From Pannonibacter sp. XCT-53 (GTDB lineage Bacteria > Pseudomonadota > Alphaproteobacteria > Rhizobiales > Stappiaceae), in assembly GCF_009915765.1 (NCBI RefSeq), contig NZ_JAABLQ010000001.1:2542001-2606000 (forward strand): 64,000 nt of DNA, written 5' to 3'. Below are positions 33,156 through 42,263 of the stretch, piece by piece. The notes under the pieces were generated by a model, which was not told the DNA's origin, did not search any database, and saw nothing but the letters and a program-made list of their open reading frames with translations. Positions within the stretch are counted from its first letter, which is position 1. Each line of letters starts with the position of its first letter. Position numbers and translations under genes: made by a program.

Positions 33156-33174
33156 CGATGAGCAAGGCTCATCG
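33156..33174. terminator. Hairpin between convergent genes
   Basis: Perfect 8-bp stem CGATGAGC-AAG-GCTCATCG. The right arm GGCTCATCG is repeated again 16 bases on. It lies 27 bases from the btaB stop; possible two-way terminator without a T run. Confidence 0.4.
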
Positions 33175-33200
33175 AGGCGTGGGCTCATCGAAACCTCGTC

Positions 33201-33884
33201 TCAGGCGACGGGGGGCCGGCGCAGTTCGGCCCAGACCGCATAGCCGCGATAGAGCGGGCCGCCCGAGGCGGTTGCCCCCCGGGCCTCGGCCAGCGCGGCC
33301 ACCGCCTCTGCCGTCTCCGCCCGGGGCGAGACGTGGAACCTGGCCAGCCAGGCGAGCAGCAAGGTGCGGAACCAGCGGGGCAGCCGCTCCTGCTGACCGA
33401 AGTCGACCAGCGACAGCACGCCCCCCGGAGCCACGGCGCCGTACCCTGCCGCCAGAGCCTCGCGCCAGGGCGGGATCATCGACAGGGCATAGGAGAAGAA
33501 CACGCGGTCGAAGGTGGCGCGCCCGAACAGGGCCTCGGCGTCAAAGGTGGTCGCATCGGCGCAGGCCAGCGTGATGCGCGAGGACAGGCCAGCCCGGGCA
33601 ATGTTCGCCCGGGCGGTTTCCAGCATCTCGGCCGAGATGTCGAGGCCGTAGAACCGCGCCGCGGGATGACGGCGGGCGGCGGCGATGAGATTGCGCCCCG
33701 TGCCGCAGCCAAGTTCCAGCACCGTGCCGCCGACGGGCGGCTCCAGCCGGTCGATCAGACGGTCACGACCGAGGAGATAGTACTTGCGCGTCAGGTCGTA
33801 GATGTGGCGCTGGTGGCGGTAGACCTGGTCCATCAGCGCCGCGGCCTGGCTGGTCCGGCCGGCGTCGTTATCCGTTGAAGACAT
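33201..33884 (-). CDS. btaB: BtaB-type S-adenosylmethionine:diacylglycerylhomoserine N-methyltransferase
   Basis: A 227-residue class I methyltransferase. LMDQVYRHQRHIYDLTRKYY and LLGRDRLIDRL form the N-terminal BtaB signature. The SAM loop is GGTVLELGCGTGRNLIAAAR, followed by FYGLDISAEML. BtaB trimethylates the diacylglyceryl homoserine made by BtaA, giving the betaine lipid DGTS. The start overlaps the last 17 bases of btaA, so the pair is translationally linked. Assignment rests on sequence plus the adjacent btaA. Confidence 0.9.
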   Translation of the reverse strand: MSSTDNDAGRTSQAAALMDQVYRHQRHIYDLTRKYYLLGRDRLIDRLEPPVGGTVLELGCGTGRNLIAAARRHPAARFYGLDISAEMLETARANIARAGLSSRITLACADATTFDAEALFGRATFDRVFFSYALSMIPPWREALAAGYGAVAPGGVLSLVDFGQQERLPRWFRTLLLAWLARFHVSPRAETAEAVAALAEARGATASGGPLYRGYAVWAELRRPPVA

Positions 33885-35133
33885 AGAGGTGGAAGCCTCC
33901 GTAGATGGACGAGCGGTCCTTGCGGCCAAGCTCGAGGCTCTCGGCCTCCTCGTAGGTCCAGCGGTCGAGGATGGCATCGGCGACGCGGCCCGGCAACAGG
34001 GTCGGCTCGGCGGCGGTGCGGAAGATGACGCGCGCGCCCGGACGGGCCGTGCGGGTGATCTGCGACCACAGGGCGTTGAGCTGGTCGTCGGTCATCCAGT
34101 CCTGCGCATCGAGCAGGACATAGGCGTCGAGGCTCGCCTCCTGCTCCCCCTCGAGATGCTCGGTGAAGGAGCGGTTGACCACCTGCACCCGGTCGGCGCG
34201 GGCGCGGATCGTCTCGAAATGCTCGCGCCGCAGGTAGGGCGGCAGCGGGCCGGCCTCGCCGGTGCCGCCCTGGGCCGCCGCCGGGGCATAGCCGCGGTTG
34301 AACGCCTGCCAGGCGAAGTAGTTGTCGGAGAGCTTGAAGTCGCACGCGAGCTTTTCCAGCCGCTGCTTCAGCACGTCCGACATGCTGCCGGTGGGGCTGG
34401 CGCTGACCAGCGCCTCGTACTGGGCGGGCGGGATGCCGAGGCCGTAGAGCGACATCTTCTTGGACGTCGCCCAGCGCACGAGCCGCTTGTCGAACAGCGG
34501 AGCAAGGGCGGTGTCGAAGAAGCTGCGCTGCTCATCGAGGGAGCGGGCACGGACGAAGTGCTTCGGGTCGATGCCGTAGAGCCGGGCGACGAGATGGCCG
34601 GCACCGATGCAGTAGCCGAGCAGACCGTGGTGGTAGAGGTCACGCGAGAACAGGGTGATGCGCTTGCGGCCCCAGCCGGTGATGTCGCGGCCTTCCCAGT
34701 AGGCGCGGGTCTCCTCGTCGAGGTTGCGCTTCAGGAAGCGCTCATAGGCGGCGATGTTGCCCTTCTCGTCTGCCTCGCCGAAGAAGCGGTAGAAGCTGTC
34801 GTAGTTCGGCAGATGGCGCGCGGCCGCCAGCTTGAGACGCCCGAGAGCCACATGGGCGCGGTTGAGATCGACGGCGGTGATCTCGGCCGGATCGGCGGTC
34901 AGGTAGGACATGACGTTGCAGCCGCCGGACGAGATCGTGACCATGCGGGAATGCGGCCGCAGCTGCAGCGCCTGCATGTCGACATCCGGATCTTCCCAGA
35001 TCTGCGGATAGACCAGACCCTTGAAGGCGAAGGTGAACAGGCGCTCCAGAATGCCCTCGCGCGACGTGGCGCTGGAGCGATGCACGGCTTTCTTCAGCCG
35101 GGCCTTGGAGGCTTCGAGAGTGCTTGCGGGCAT
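33868..35133 (-). CDS. btaA: BtaA-type S-adenosylmethionine:diacylglycerol 3-amino-3-carboxypropyltransferase (DUF3419)
   Basis: A 421-residue protein of DUF3419. It transfers the aminocarboxypropyl group of SAM to diacylglycerol, first step of DGTS synthesis. Visible strings: GLVYPQIWEDPDVDMQALQL, the SAM-loop-like MVTISSGGCNVMSYL, ITAVDLNRAHVALGRLKLAA, YGLGIPPAQYEAL. The ATG at 35133 follows GAGGAGGAGCGC, an excellent ribosome-binding site; longer in-frame starts add a low-quality segment. In Rhodobacter and Sinorhizobium DGTS replaces phospholipids under phosphate limitation through PhoB; a weak PHO-box-like sequence lies upstream here. Confidence 0.93.
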   Translation of the reverse strand: MPASTLEASKARLKKAVHRSSATSREGILERLFTFAFKGLVYPQIWEDPDVDMQALQLRPHSRMVTISSGGCNVMSYLTADPAEITAVDLNRAHVALGRLKLAAARHLPNYDSFYRFFGEADEKGNIAAYERFLKRNLDEETRAYWEGRDITGWGRKRITLFSRDLYHHGLLGYCIGAGHLVARLYGIDPKHFVRARSLDEQRSFFDTALAPLFDKRLVRWATSKKMSLYGLGIPPAQYEALVSASPTGSMSDVLKQRLEKLACDFKLSDNYFAWQAFNRGYAPAAAQGGTGEAGPLPPYLRREHFETIRARADRVQVVNRSFTEHLEGEQEASLDAYVLLDAQDWMTDDQLNALWSQITRTARPGARVIFRTAAEPTLLPGRVADAILDRWTYEEAESLELGRKDRSSIYGGFHLYVFNG

Positions 35134-35241
35134 GCGCTCCTCCTCAACATCCGCGTCGATCAGGCGGATCGGCGAGACCCTGTCCGGTGCGATTCCGTCG
35201 CCGGATAAGGACCCTGTCGAGGGGAGCGATACTTGAGCTTG

Positions 35242-35259
35242 ACGACAATTGGGTGACGC
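35242..35259 (-). promoter_or_regulatory. Possible PHO box upstream of btaA
   Basis: On the minus strand GCGTCAC-CCAA-TTGTCGT approximates the PhoB direct repeat CTGTCAT-N4-CTGTCAT (4 and 5 of 7 matches per half), about 110 bases before the btaA start. The match is weak and rests mostly on knowing that btaA is phosphate-regulated in relatives. Confidence 0.3.
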
Positions 35260-35340
35260 TGGGGGAACCTTGGCCCTTGGCATCAACGAGCCGATGGCAA
35301 ACCGGGATTGTCCTTGAGCCGCAGGCCGTTCCGCAAACGT

Positions 35341-35364
35341 CCTCTCCCCCTTGAGGGGGAGAGG
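35341..35364. repeat. Common intergenic palindrome
   Basis: Perfect 10-bp inverted repeat CCTCTCCCCC-TTGA-GGGGGAGAGG, a sequence type common in intergenic regions of many proteobacteria. It lies between btaA and the L,D-transpeptidase stop and could end transcription of the latter (minus strand). Confidence 0.6.
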
Positions 35365-35475
35365 GGTTCCACATGCGGGATGGACCGGACGCACTGCAAA
35401 CGGGCGTTATCGATGGCCCAAGCCTTCGACCGCAGAAGATGTGCCTACAATGGCGCCTACAATGGCAACGGGCGC

Positions 35476-36876
35476 TCAGCGCGTCGTCACCACGAAGTCG
35501 GTGCCCAGGCCGGTGTTGCGGGCAAAGCTGCGGTCGGTGACGATGAGCGAGGAGCCCGGCGTCAGGATCGCCCCGACGTCACGGGCGACGGACGGCGGCA
35601 GGGAAATGCGGTCAAGCACCGCATCCGGCGTGAGGCCCGGGCGGGCCTCCGCGTTGACCGCCACCCAGTTCAGCTCGCTTGCCCCCGGCTCGAAGCCGAG
35701 CGCGGTGAAGATCATGGTGCCGAGCGGCAGGTGCGGATCCTTCAGCGCCACCGGCGCCTCGTAGATGTCCTTGAAGTTGCGGCGGATGCGCAGGACGGCC
35801 GTCAGGCTCTCGTCCTCGCCGGCGTCGCGGTAGAGCGCCTTGAGGAGCGAGGGGCTCAGGTTGCCGGTCGCCGGCAATCCCGCACCTTCCTGGAAGCGCC
35901 GGATGGCGTCGCGGGTGCGCCGTCCCATCACGCCGTCCTCGAAGCCCGCCTCGAAGCCCATGCGGTTGAGCAGCGCCTGGGCGCGCTGCACCTCGTTGCC
36001 GGCGGCGCGGGGCGTGATGATCATGCGCAGCGGCCGGTCGTCCATCGCCGCCGCCACCGGCGCGCGCGCCGGTTCCAGCGAGCCGGTGACGATGGAGCCG
36101 CGCAGGCCGACATCGCTGGCGACCTGGGGCAGGTCAAGGCTCGCCACCGCCGTGCCCGGTTCATAGGGGCGCGGCAGCGCGGCATGGCGGATCGCCACCG
36201 GCTCGACCGGCGCGTCGGTGATGACGACATGGGCGCCGCGCTCGGTCATGCCGAACAGCGACTGGGCGAACTCCATCGGCATGCGGACGCAGCCGTGCGA
36301 GGCCGGATAGCCCGGCAGCTTGCCCTGGTGGAGCGCGATGCCCGACCAGGTGAGACGCTGCATGTAGGGCATCGGCGCGTTGTCGTAGATGTTGGAGAAG
36401 TGCTTGCGGCGCTTCTCGAGGATCGAATAGACGCCGGTGGGCGTGCCGTGACCGGGCTTGCCGGAGGAAATCGGCGACTGGGCCACGGGCTCAAGGCCGC
36501 GGTAGACGGTCATCGACTGGGCCTGCAGGGAGACGACGATGTGCAGCGGATCGCCGGCACCAGCCTCTGCCCCGGACGTGATCCCTGACGCGCCTCCGGG
36601 AGCGGCCTTGCCCGGCCTAGCGGAGACACCGGCCACCGGCTCGAGCGTGGCGGCTGCCGGGCGATCCCCGCTCCGCGACGGATGGCGGTCGGACGCGCCG
36701 GCGGCGGTGATGGCCATCAGGCTGACGAGACCGGCAAGGGCCAGCGGCAGGGCCGAGGCCATCATCGCGCGGGCCCGACCGACCGCCTCGCCATCGCATC
36801 CGGCGATCACGCGGGCCTGACCCGGGCCCCTCCCGGCGCGCATCGGCGCGCGCCCCTGACTGCCACCCTTACTCAT
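35476..36876 (-). CDS. L,D-transpeptidase (YkuD) with peptidoglycan-binding domain
   Basis: A 466-residue envelope enzyme. After a basic, alanine-rich leader (probable signal or anchor, about residues 38-60), the YkuD catalytic domain covers about residues 110-230 with KPGHGTPTGVYSI and the nucleophile motif YPASHGCVRMP. A PG_binding_1-type domain follows (VQRAQALLNRMGFEAGFEDG, RTRDAIRRFQEGAG). It forms 3-3 crosslinks in peptidoglycan or links outer-membrane proteins to it. The C-terminal 100 residues (FTALGFEPGASELNWVAVNA) are less typical. The start codon among ATG at 36876, 36843 or a later one is uncertain. Confidence 0.9.
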   Translation of the reverse strand: MSKGGSQGRAPMRAGRGPGQARVIAGCDGEAVGRARAMMASALPLALAGLVSLMAITAAGASDRHPSRSGDRPAAATLEPVAGVSARPGKAAPGGASGITSGAEAGAGDPLHIVVSLQAQSMTVYRGLEPVAQSPISSGKPGHGTPTGVYSILEKRRKHFSNIYDNAPMPYMQRLTWSGIALHQGKLPGYPASHGCVRMPMEFAQSLFGMTERGAHVVITDAPVEPVAIRHAALPRPYEPGTAVASLDLPQVASDVGLRGSIVTGSLEPARAPVAAAMDDRPLRMIITPRAAGNEVQRAQALLNRMGFEAGFEDGVMGRRTRDAIRRFQEGAGLPATGNLSPSLLKALYRDAGEDESLTAVLRIRRNFKDIYEAPVALKDPHLPLGTMIFTALGFEPGASELNWVAVNAEARPGLTPDAVLDRISLPPSVARDVGAILTPGSSLIVTDRSFARNTGLGTDFVVTTR

Positions 36877-37165
36877 GACAACGAGCCTCGCGTTACGAAC
36901 TACACTTGCAAGCCCGGACCGGACCCTAAACGAGCCACGTATAATTACCGTTAGGGAACAGGGTTACCGAAGCATGAGAAATCGATCGGTCCTGTTCATA
37001 TCCGCTTAACTGACGAGGGACTGTGGCATGCGTCACAGTCCCTGCAAAATCACGTTTGCCGGCGCACCAGACCGGGCCAGCGGCGGCACGGGCTGGCCGG
37101 CACCGGGTGAGGTCCCCGGCACCGGTGGCCCGCACCACGGGCCGGACCGGGACACGACGGGAGGT

Positions 37166-38503
37166 TCAGCCCCTGGGCAGGGCGTCCTGGAAGGTGATGA
37201 CCTCGCCGATGGACGGCGTGGTCAGCTCCCCCTGCCACATCACCTTGCGGCCGCGCACGAAGGTGCCGACCGGCCAGCCGGTGACGGTGACCCCGTCATA
37301 GGGCGTCCAGCCGACGCGCGAGGCGATCCACTCGTTGCGGATGGTCTCGCGGCGCTTCATGTCGACGATGGTGAAGTCGGCATCGTAACCGACCGCGATG
37401 CGGCCCTTGCGGGCGATGTTGAACAGGCGGGCAGGACCGGCGCTGGACATGTCGACGAAGCGCTCCAGCGTCAGGCGGCCGGCGTTGACATGATCGAGCA
37501 TGGTCGGCACAAGCGTCTGCACGCCGGTCATGCCGGAATGGGAACCGGGATAGGTGTGATCCTTCTCCTCGCGCGTGTGCGGCGCGTGGTCGGAGCCGAG
37601 AATGTCGGCAATGCCCTGGCTGACGCCCCACCACAGCTTTTGCTGATGCGCCAGATCGCGCACCGGCGGATTCATCTGGGCATAGGTGCCCAGACGCTCG
37701 TAGCAGTCGGGCGCAAACAGCGTCAGGTGATGCGGCGTCACTTCCACGCTCGCAACATCCTTGTGGTCGGCGAGATACTCCATTTCCTCGCCGGTCGACA
37801 GGTGCAGCACATGCACGCGCTTGCCGAGACGACGGGCCAGCGTCACCAGACGCTGGGTGGCCAGAAGCGCGGCGGTCTCGTCGCGCCAGACGGGATGCGA
37901 GCGCGGATCGCCGGGCACGCGCTCGCCCATGCGGGCGCGCAGGCGCATCTCGTCCTCGCAGTGGAACGAGGCGCGGCGCGTGATCTTCTTCAGGATCTTG
38001 CAGAGGTTTTCGTCGTCCTCGACCAGCAGGTTGCCGGTGGAGGAGCCGATGAAGACCTTGATGCCGGCCGCACCCGGCAGCTTCTCGAGCACCGGGATCT
38101 CCTCGATGTTCTCCGCCGTACCGCCGACGAAGAAGGCGAAATCGCAGTGCATGCGGTGATGGCCGGCGGCGACCTTGGCCGCGAGGGTCTCGGCGGTGGT
38201 GGTGTTGGGATCGGTGTTCGGCATCTCGAAGACGCCGGTCACACCGCCAAGGACCGCCGCACGCGAGCCGGTCTCAAGGTCTTCCTTGTGGGTGAGGCCG
38301 GGCTCGCGGAAATGCACCTGGGTGTCGATGACGCCCGGCAGGATGGTGAGCCCTGCGCAATCGATGCGCTCGGCCGCGACCTCGGACCGCAGATCGCCGA
38401 TCAGCGAGATGCGCCCGTTCGTGACGGCGACGTCGCGCTGGACCGTGCCATCCTGGTTCACAACCGTGCCACCGGTCAGGATCAGATCATGCGGCTTCGC
38501 CAT
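37166..38503 (-). CDS. pyrC: Dihydroorotase (class I)
   Basis: A 445-residue amidohydrolase. The zinc motif DTQVHFREPG, the histidine region FHCEDEMRLR, the GSDHAPHTREEKDHTYPGSH segment and IVDMKRRETI are class I dihydroorotase features; it cyclises carbamoyl-aspartate to dihydroorotate in pyrimidine synthesis. K in AAGIKVFIGSSTGN may be the carbamylated lysine or its neighbour. Starts at MAKPHDLILTGGTVVNQ (38503). The 289-base gap 36877-37165 shows no gene. Confidence 0.92.
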   Translation of the reverse strand: MAKPHDLILTGGTVVNQDGTVQRDVAVTNGRISLIGDLRSEVAAERIDCAGLTILPGVIDTQVHFREPGLTHKEDLETGSRAAVLGGVTGVFEMPNTDPNTTTAETLAAKVAAGHHRMHCDFAFFVGGTAENIEEIPVLEKLPGAAGIKVFIGSSTGNLLVEDDENLCKILKKITRRASFHCEDEMRLRARMGERVPGDPRSHPVWRDETAALLATQRLVTLARRLGKRVHVLHLSTGEEMEYLADHKDVASVEVTPHHLTLFAPDCYERLGTYAQMNPPVRDLAHQQKLWWGVSQGIADILGSDHAPHTREEKDHTYPGSHSGMTGVQTLVPTMLDHVNAGRLTLERFVDMSSAGPARLFNIARKGRIAVGYDADFTIVDMKRRETIRNEWIASRVGWTPYDGVTVTGWPVGTFVRGRKVMWQGELTTPSIGEVITFQDALPRG

Positions 38504-38736
38504 CGTCACAACTCCCTGTTCGAGCGCGCCGGCAGGATGCCTCGGGCGCGGGTGGCGGTTACATAAGATGCACATGACAGGCGGTCCACTGGTTTCGCGC
38601 AGGAAATCATGCGCCCCCCCTTGCGCTGCAGTCCGTCCCCGGCCCCCACCGGGACCGGGCGAAGGCCTTGCCGGGCGGCGCGACGAGGGTTATCTCCGGA
38701 GGACCGACCGTTTACGTGGTTTCCCGGAGAACCGAC

Positions 38737-39642
38737 ATGTCCGACGCGCGCCATGCCCTGCTTGCCAGCCGCGGCGTCCTGAGCCTGAGCGGGCCGGAGA
38801 GCCTGCATTTCCTCAACAACCTGGTGACCAGCGACCTGGAGCCGCTTGCCCCGGGCAGCATGGGCTTTGCCGCCCTCTTGAGCCCGCAGGGCAAGATCCT
38901 GTTCGACTTCCTCGCGCTGCGCACGCAGGACGGCTTCCTGCTGGACGTGGACCGGGAGAGCGCGGCCGCGCTGGCCAAGCGGCTCACCTTCTACCGGCTG
39001 CGGGCGAAGGTGGAGATTGCGGACCTGTCCGACCGGATGGCGGTGGGCGTGATCTGGCACGACGACGGCAGCACGCCGGAGAACGTGACGGCAGGCGGGG
39101 TGATGGCGGCGCGGGATCCGCGTCTGCCGGCGCTCGGCCTGCGTCTTTTCGGTGCGGCCGAGGCGGTGGCCGGCGTGCCGGCTGCCTGCGGCGCCGGGGC
39201 TGCGACCGAGGCGGACTGGCAGGCGCACCGCATCCGGCACGGCGTGCCGCAGTCGGGTGCCGACTTTGCCCTCGGCGACGCCTTTCCGCATGACGTCGAC
39301 ATGGACCAGCTCGCCGGCGTGTCCTTCCGCAAGGGCTGCTATGTCGGGCAGGAGATCGTGGCGCGGATGGAGCACCGGTCGACCGCGCGCAGGCGGATCA
39401 TCCAGGTCGCGGCCGACGCCGCGCTGCCGGAAGCAGGCACGCCGGTGCTGGCCGGAGAGCAGCAGCTGGGCACGCTCGGCTCCTCCACAGCCAATCAGGG
39501 GCTCGCCCTCGTGCGCCTTGACAAGGTGAAGGCTGCCCTCGACAACGGCGGCCAGATCACCTGCGGCGGCCTGCCGATCCGCCTGCATCTGCCGGCCTTT
39601 GCCCGTTTCGGCTGGCCCGATGGCGGCGCGGCGGAGGCCTGA
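38737..39642 (+). CDS. ygfZ: Folate-binding YgfZ/GcvT-like protein
   Basis: A 301-residue protein of the YgfZ/IBA57 family, related to the T protein of glycine cleavage, that supports iron-sulfur cluster assembly. The diagnostic motif KGCYVGQEIVARMEHR is intact, with the reactive cysteine. FLNNLVTSDLEPLAPGS is the N-terminal signature. ATG at 38737 is the natural start. Divergent from pyrC. Confidence 0.93.
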   Translation: MSDARHALLASRGVLSLSGPESLHFLNNLVTSDLEPLAPGSMGFAALLSPQGKILFDFLALRTQDGFLLDVDRESAAALAKRLTFYRLRAKVEIADLSDRMAVGVIWHDDGSTPENVTAGGVMAARDPRLPALGLRLFGAAEAVAGVPAACGAGAATEADWQAHRIRHGVPQSGADFALGDAFPHDVDMDQLAGVSFRKGCYVGQEIVARMEHRSTARRRIIQVAADAALPEAGTPVLAGEQQLGTLGSSTANQGLALVRLDKVKAALDNGGQITCGGLPIRLHLPAFARFGWPDGGAAEA

Positions 39643-39684
39643 CCGGCGCAGGACCGAACAAGGCCCCTATCCGAGAGCCCGAGC

Positions 39685-40347
39685 ATGGCTGCCGATCGCC
39701 CCGACCTTCCCAAGCGCGCCTGGCAGCGCATGTTGTCCGGGCGACGGCTCGACCTGCTGGATCCCTCGCCGCTGGACGTGGAACTCTCCGACATCGCGCA
39801 CGGGCTCGCCCGCGTGGCGCGGTGGAACGGGCAGACGCACGGCGACCATGCCTTTTCCGTCGCGCAGCATTCGCTGGTCGTGGAGGACATCGCGCTGGCG
39901 ATGAAGCCGGATCTGGCGCCGCAGTGGCGGCTGGCGGTGCTGCTGCATGATGCGCCCGAATATGTCATCGGCGACATGATCTCCCCGTTCAAGGCGGTGA
40001 TGGGGGGCGACTACAAGCTGGTCGAGGGACGGCTTCAGGAGGCGATCCACCTGCGGTTCGGGCTGCCGGCGAAAGTTCCGGACGCTGTCAAGAAACTGGC
40101 GAAAAAGGCGGATATCGTCTGCGCCTATTTCGAGGCGGTGGAACTGGCCGGATTCGACGACGAGGAGGCCGCGCGGATCTTCGGCCGGCCGAAGGGCTTC
40201 GGCAGCGGCCCGGCCGAGGCGCCGCGCCTGGGGCTGAGACCGCAGCCGGCGGCAGAGGCCCAGGCAGCGTTCACGGCGCGGTTCGAGGCCATCGAAGCTC
40301 TGGTTTCGGCGGCGACTGCCAACAAAAAACGCGCCGGCGGGCGATGA
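39685..40347 (+). CDS. HD domain-containing phosphohydrolase (YfbR-like)
   Basis: A 220-residue HD-domain protein. The metal-binding residues are visible: H in GDHAFSVAQHSLVVED, HD in LAVLLHDAPEYVIGDMISPF, and D in AKKADIVCAYFEAVEL. YfbR-type enzymes dephosphorylate deoxyribonucleoside monophosphates; whether this is the activity here is inference. Begins 43 bases after ygfZ; likely part of the same plus-strand operon running to nadQ. Confidence 0.85.
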   Translation: MAADRPDLPKRAWQRMLSGRRLDLLDPSPLDVELSDIAHGLARVARWNGQTHGDHAFSVAQHSLVVEDIALAMKPDLAPQWRLAVLLHDAPEYVIGDMISPFKAVMGGDYKLVEGRLQEAIHLRFGLPAKVPDAVKKLAKKADIVCAYFEAVELAGFDDEEAARIFGRPKGFGSGPAEAPRLGLRPQPAAEAQAAFTARFEAIEALVSAATANKKRAGGR

Positions 40348-40425
40348 CCGCGCCGGACGAAGCAGCTAGGCTTGGCGCCGCGCGGCCGGGGGGCTGAGCA
40401 GCCGGCCGCCGGTGAGGGGGCCAGA

Positions 40426-40947
40426 ATGGAAAGCGTGACCATGTTGCATGTGTGTTCCCTGTCGCGGCTGAACGAGACGGTCGAGCGGACCGGGGCGACC
40501 CACATGGTCAGCCTGATCAACGCCGACACGGCCGTGCCCCGGCCCCCGCGCATCCTCCCCGAGCGGCACCTGTTCCTCGGCTTCAACGACATCGTGACGC
40601 CGGTGGAGGGCCTCGTGCCGCCCGGCGAGGCGCATGTGGCGGACCTGATCCGCTTCATCCGCAGCTGGGACCGCAGCGGCCCGCTGGTCATTCACTGCTG
40701 GGCCGGCATCAGCCGCTCGACGGCCGGTGCCTTCATCGCCGCCTGTACGCTCAACCCGGATGCGGACGAGGTCGCGCTGGCCTCCGAACTGCGCCGCCGG
40801 GCCCCCTCGGCCACCCCGAATGCGCGCCTGGTCGCCTTCGCCGACAAGATCCTCGGCCGGGACGGCCGCATGATCGACGGCGTGCGCGCCATCGGCCGCG
40901 GGGCGGATGCCTTCGAGGGCACGCCGTTTGAAATGCCGGTGGGCTGA
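40426..40947 (+). CDS. Tyrosine phosphatase family protein (dual-specificity type)
   Basis: A 173-residue protein with the C-x5-R active site in LVIHCWAGISRSTAGAFIAA, and GFNDI as the general region with the acidic residue. The ATG at 40426 (MESVTMLHVCSLSRL) is preferred to the upstream in-frame one. It lies between the HD hydrolase and nadQ, in the same orientation. Substrate unknown. Confidence 0.85.
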   Translation: MESVTMLHVCSLSRLNETVERTGATHMVSLINADTAVPRPPRILPERHLFLGFNDIVTPVEGLVPPGEAHVADLIRFIRSWDRSGPLVIHCWAGISRSTAGAFIAACTLNPDADEVALASELRRRAPSATPNARLVAFADKILGRDGRMIDGVRAIGRGADAFEGTPFEMPVG

Positions 40948-40969
40948 GCATCGGAGAGAGAGACCGGAG

Positions 40970-41950
40970 ATGAGCGCGGGGCTTGCCAGCATCGAGATCG
41001 GCCTCAACGCGGTCATCGTGTCGGTGACGGCGGGAGTGCCGCAGGTCCTCGCGGTCGCGGGACGCCGGGCCGACGAGCCGGAAGGCCTGCCCTACGGTCC
41101 CTTCGATCCGCTGCATCACCGCACCTTCGAGATCGGCCTGCGCGCCTGGGTGGAGGAGCAGACGGCCCTCGGCATCGGCTATGTCGAGCAGCTTTACACC
41201 TTCGGCGACCGCGGCCGGCACATGACCGCCGGCGACACCAGCCCGCATGTGGTCTCGGTCGGATATCTCGCCCTCACCCGCCAGAGCGCCGACAGCGAGG
41301 ACGTGCTGGCGCGGCATCACTCGTCCTGGCGCTCCTGGTACGACTTCTTTCCCTGGGAGGACTGGCGCGCCGGACGCCCTGCCCTGCTGGACCGCGACCT
41401 CCTGCCCGCCCTGCGCGCCGCCATCGCCCGCTCCCCCGACCGGCAGCCTGTCGGCGGACTGAAGCGGGAGGAGCGTATCCGTCTTGCCTTCGGCGAGGAC
41501 GGGAGCGCCTGGGACGAGGAACGGGCGCTGGACCGCTATGAACTGCTCTACTCGGCCGGTCTGGTGGAGGAAGCGGTGCGCGACCGGCGGCCGGAAGCGC
41601 TCTCCTGCCCGGACCTGCCGAAGTTCGGCCGGCCGATGCGCTTCGATCACCGGCGGGTGCTGGCCACCGCCCTGTCGCGGCTGCGCGGCAAGCTGAAGTA
41701 CCGCCCGGTGGTGTTCGAGCTGATGCCCGACACCTTCACGCTGACCGAGCTGCAGCAGACGGTGGAGGCGATCTTCGGCCGCCACCTGCACAAGCAGAAC
41801 TTCCGCCGGCTGGTGGAAAACGCCGAGATGGTGGAGCCGACCGGGGCGACCTCGACGGCGACCGGCGGACGGCCGGCGGCGCTGTTCCGCTTCCGCCGCG
41901 AGGTGCTGAAGGAACGCCCTGCCCCGGGCCTGCGCGTCGGCGGCCGCTGA
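40970..41950 (+). CDS. nadQ: NadQ-type transcriptional regulator of NAD biosynthesis (Nudix-like plus winged HTH)
   Basis: A 326-residue protein of the COG4111/NrtR-related group. The N-terminal half is a Nudix-fold domain without an intact Nudix box (HRTFEIGLRAWVEEQTALG where G-x5-E-x7-REUxEE would be), consistent with a ligand sensor. LPYGPFDPLHHRT and VEQLYTFGDRGRH are typical. The C-terminal 90 residues are a winged HTH (LKYRPVVFELMPDTFTLTEL, FGRHLHKQNFRRLVEN). NadQ regulates nadABC in alphaproteobacteria; the window holds nadAB 20 kb away with a matching palindrome. A weak GC hairpin (41997-42017) follows the gene. Confidence 0.85.
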   Translation: MSAGLASIEIGLNAVIVSVTAGVPQVLAVAGRRADEPEGLPYGPFDPLHHRTFEIGLRAWVEEQTALGIGYVEQLYTFGDRGRHMTAGDTSPHVVSVGYLALTRQSADSEDVLARHHSSWRSWYDFFPWEDWRAGRPALLDRDLLPALRAAIARSPDRQPVGGLKREERIRLAFGEDGSAWDEERALDRYELLYSAGLVEEAVRDRRPEALSCPDLPKFGRPMRFDHRRVLATALSRLRGKLKYRPVVFELMPDTFTLTELQQTVEAIFGRHLHKQNFRRLVENAEMVEPTGATSTATGGRPAALFRFRREVLKERPAPGLRVGGR

Positions 41951-42263
41951 CCACCACCCCCACCACGATCCTGTCTGCCCCTGGCTGGCGCTGGATGCCG
42001 CCGGTTTCTCCGGCGGCCGCGCAGACTGTCCCGCTGCAGGGGGATGGCCATTCCCGATTTGTGACAGATGCGGCTGCGGCGACGGCGGCCGCTTAACCCT
42101 GTTTTTCGCAAATCGCAAAACTCACGCAGCGGAATGCTTGCCTCGCCGCCGCATTAACGGAACCTCAAGGTTAAGACGGCACAGTCTTGTCCAGTCATGG
42201 GGGAAAGAGCCCCTTAACGGATCTGACCCGGTGTGCCCGGGACCTGGCGGAGTGGCGTCGCGT
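41951..42263. other. Intergenic region upstream of the SleB hydrolase gene
   Basis: No gene seen in 313 bases. It contains the hairpin GCCGCCGG-TTTCT-CCGGCGGC (41997-42017), a possible nadQ terminator. Further on is an AT-richer stretch with TTAACCCTG, CATTAACGG and AACCT-CA-AGGTT near 42155-42175, probably the promoter of the next gene. Confidence 0.5.
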
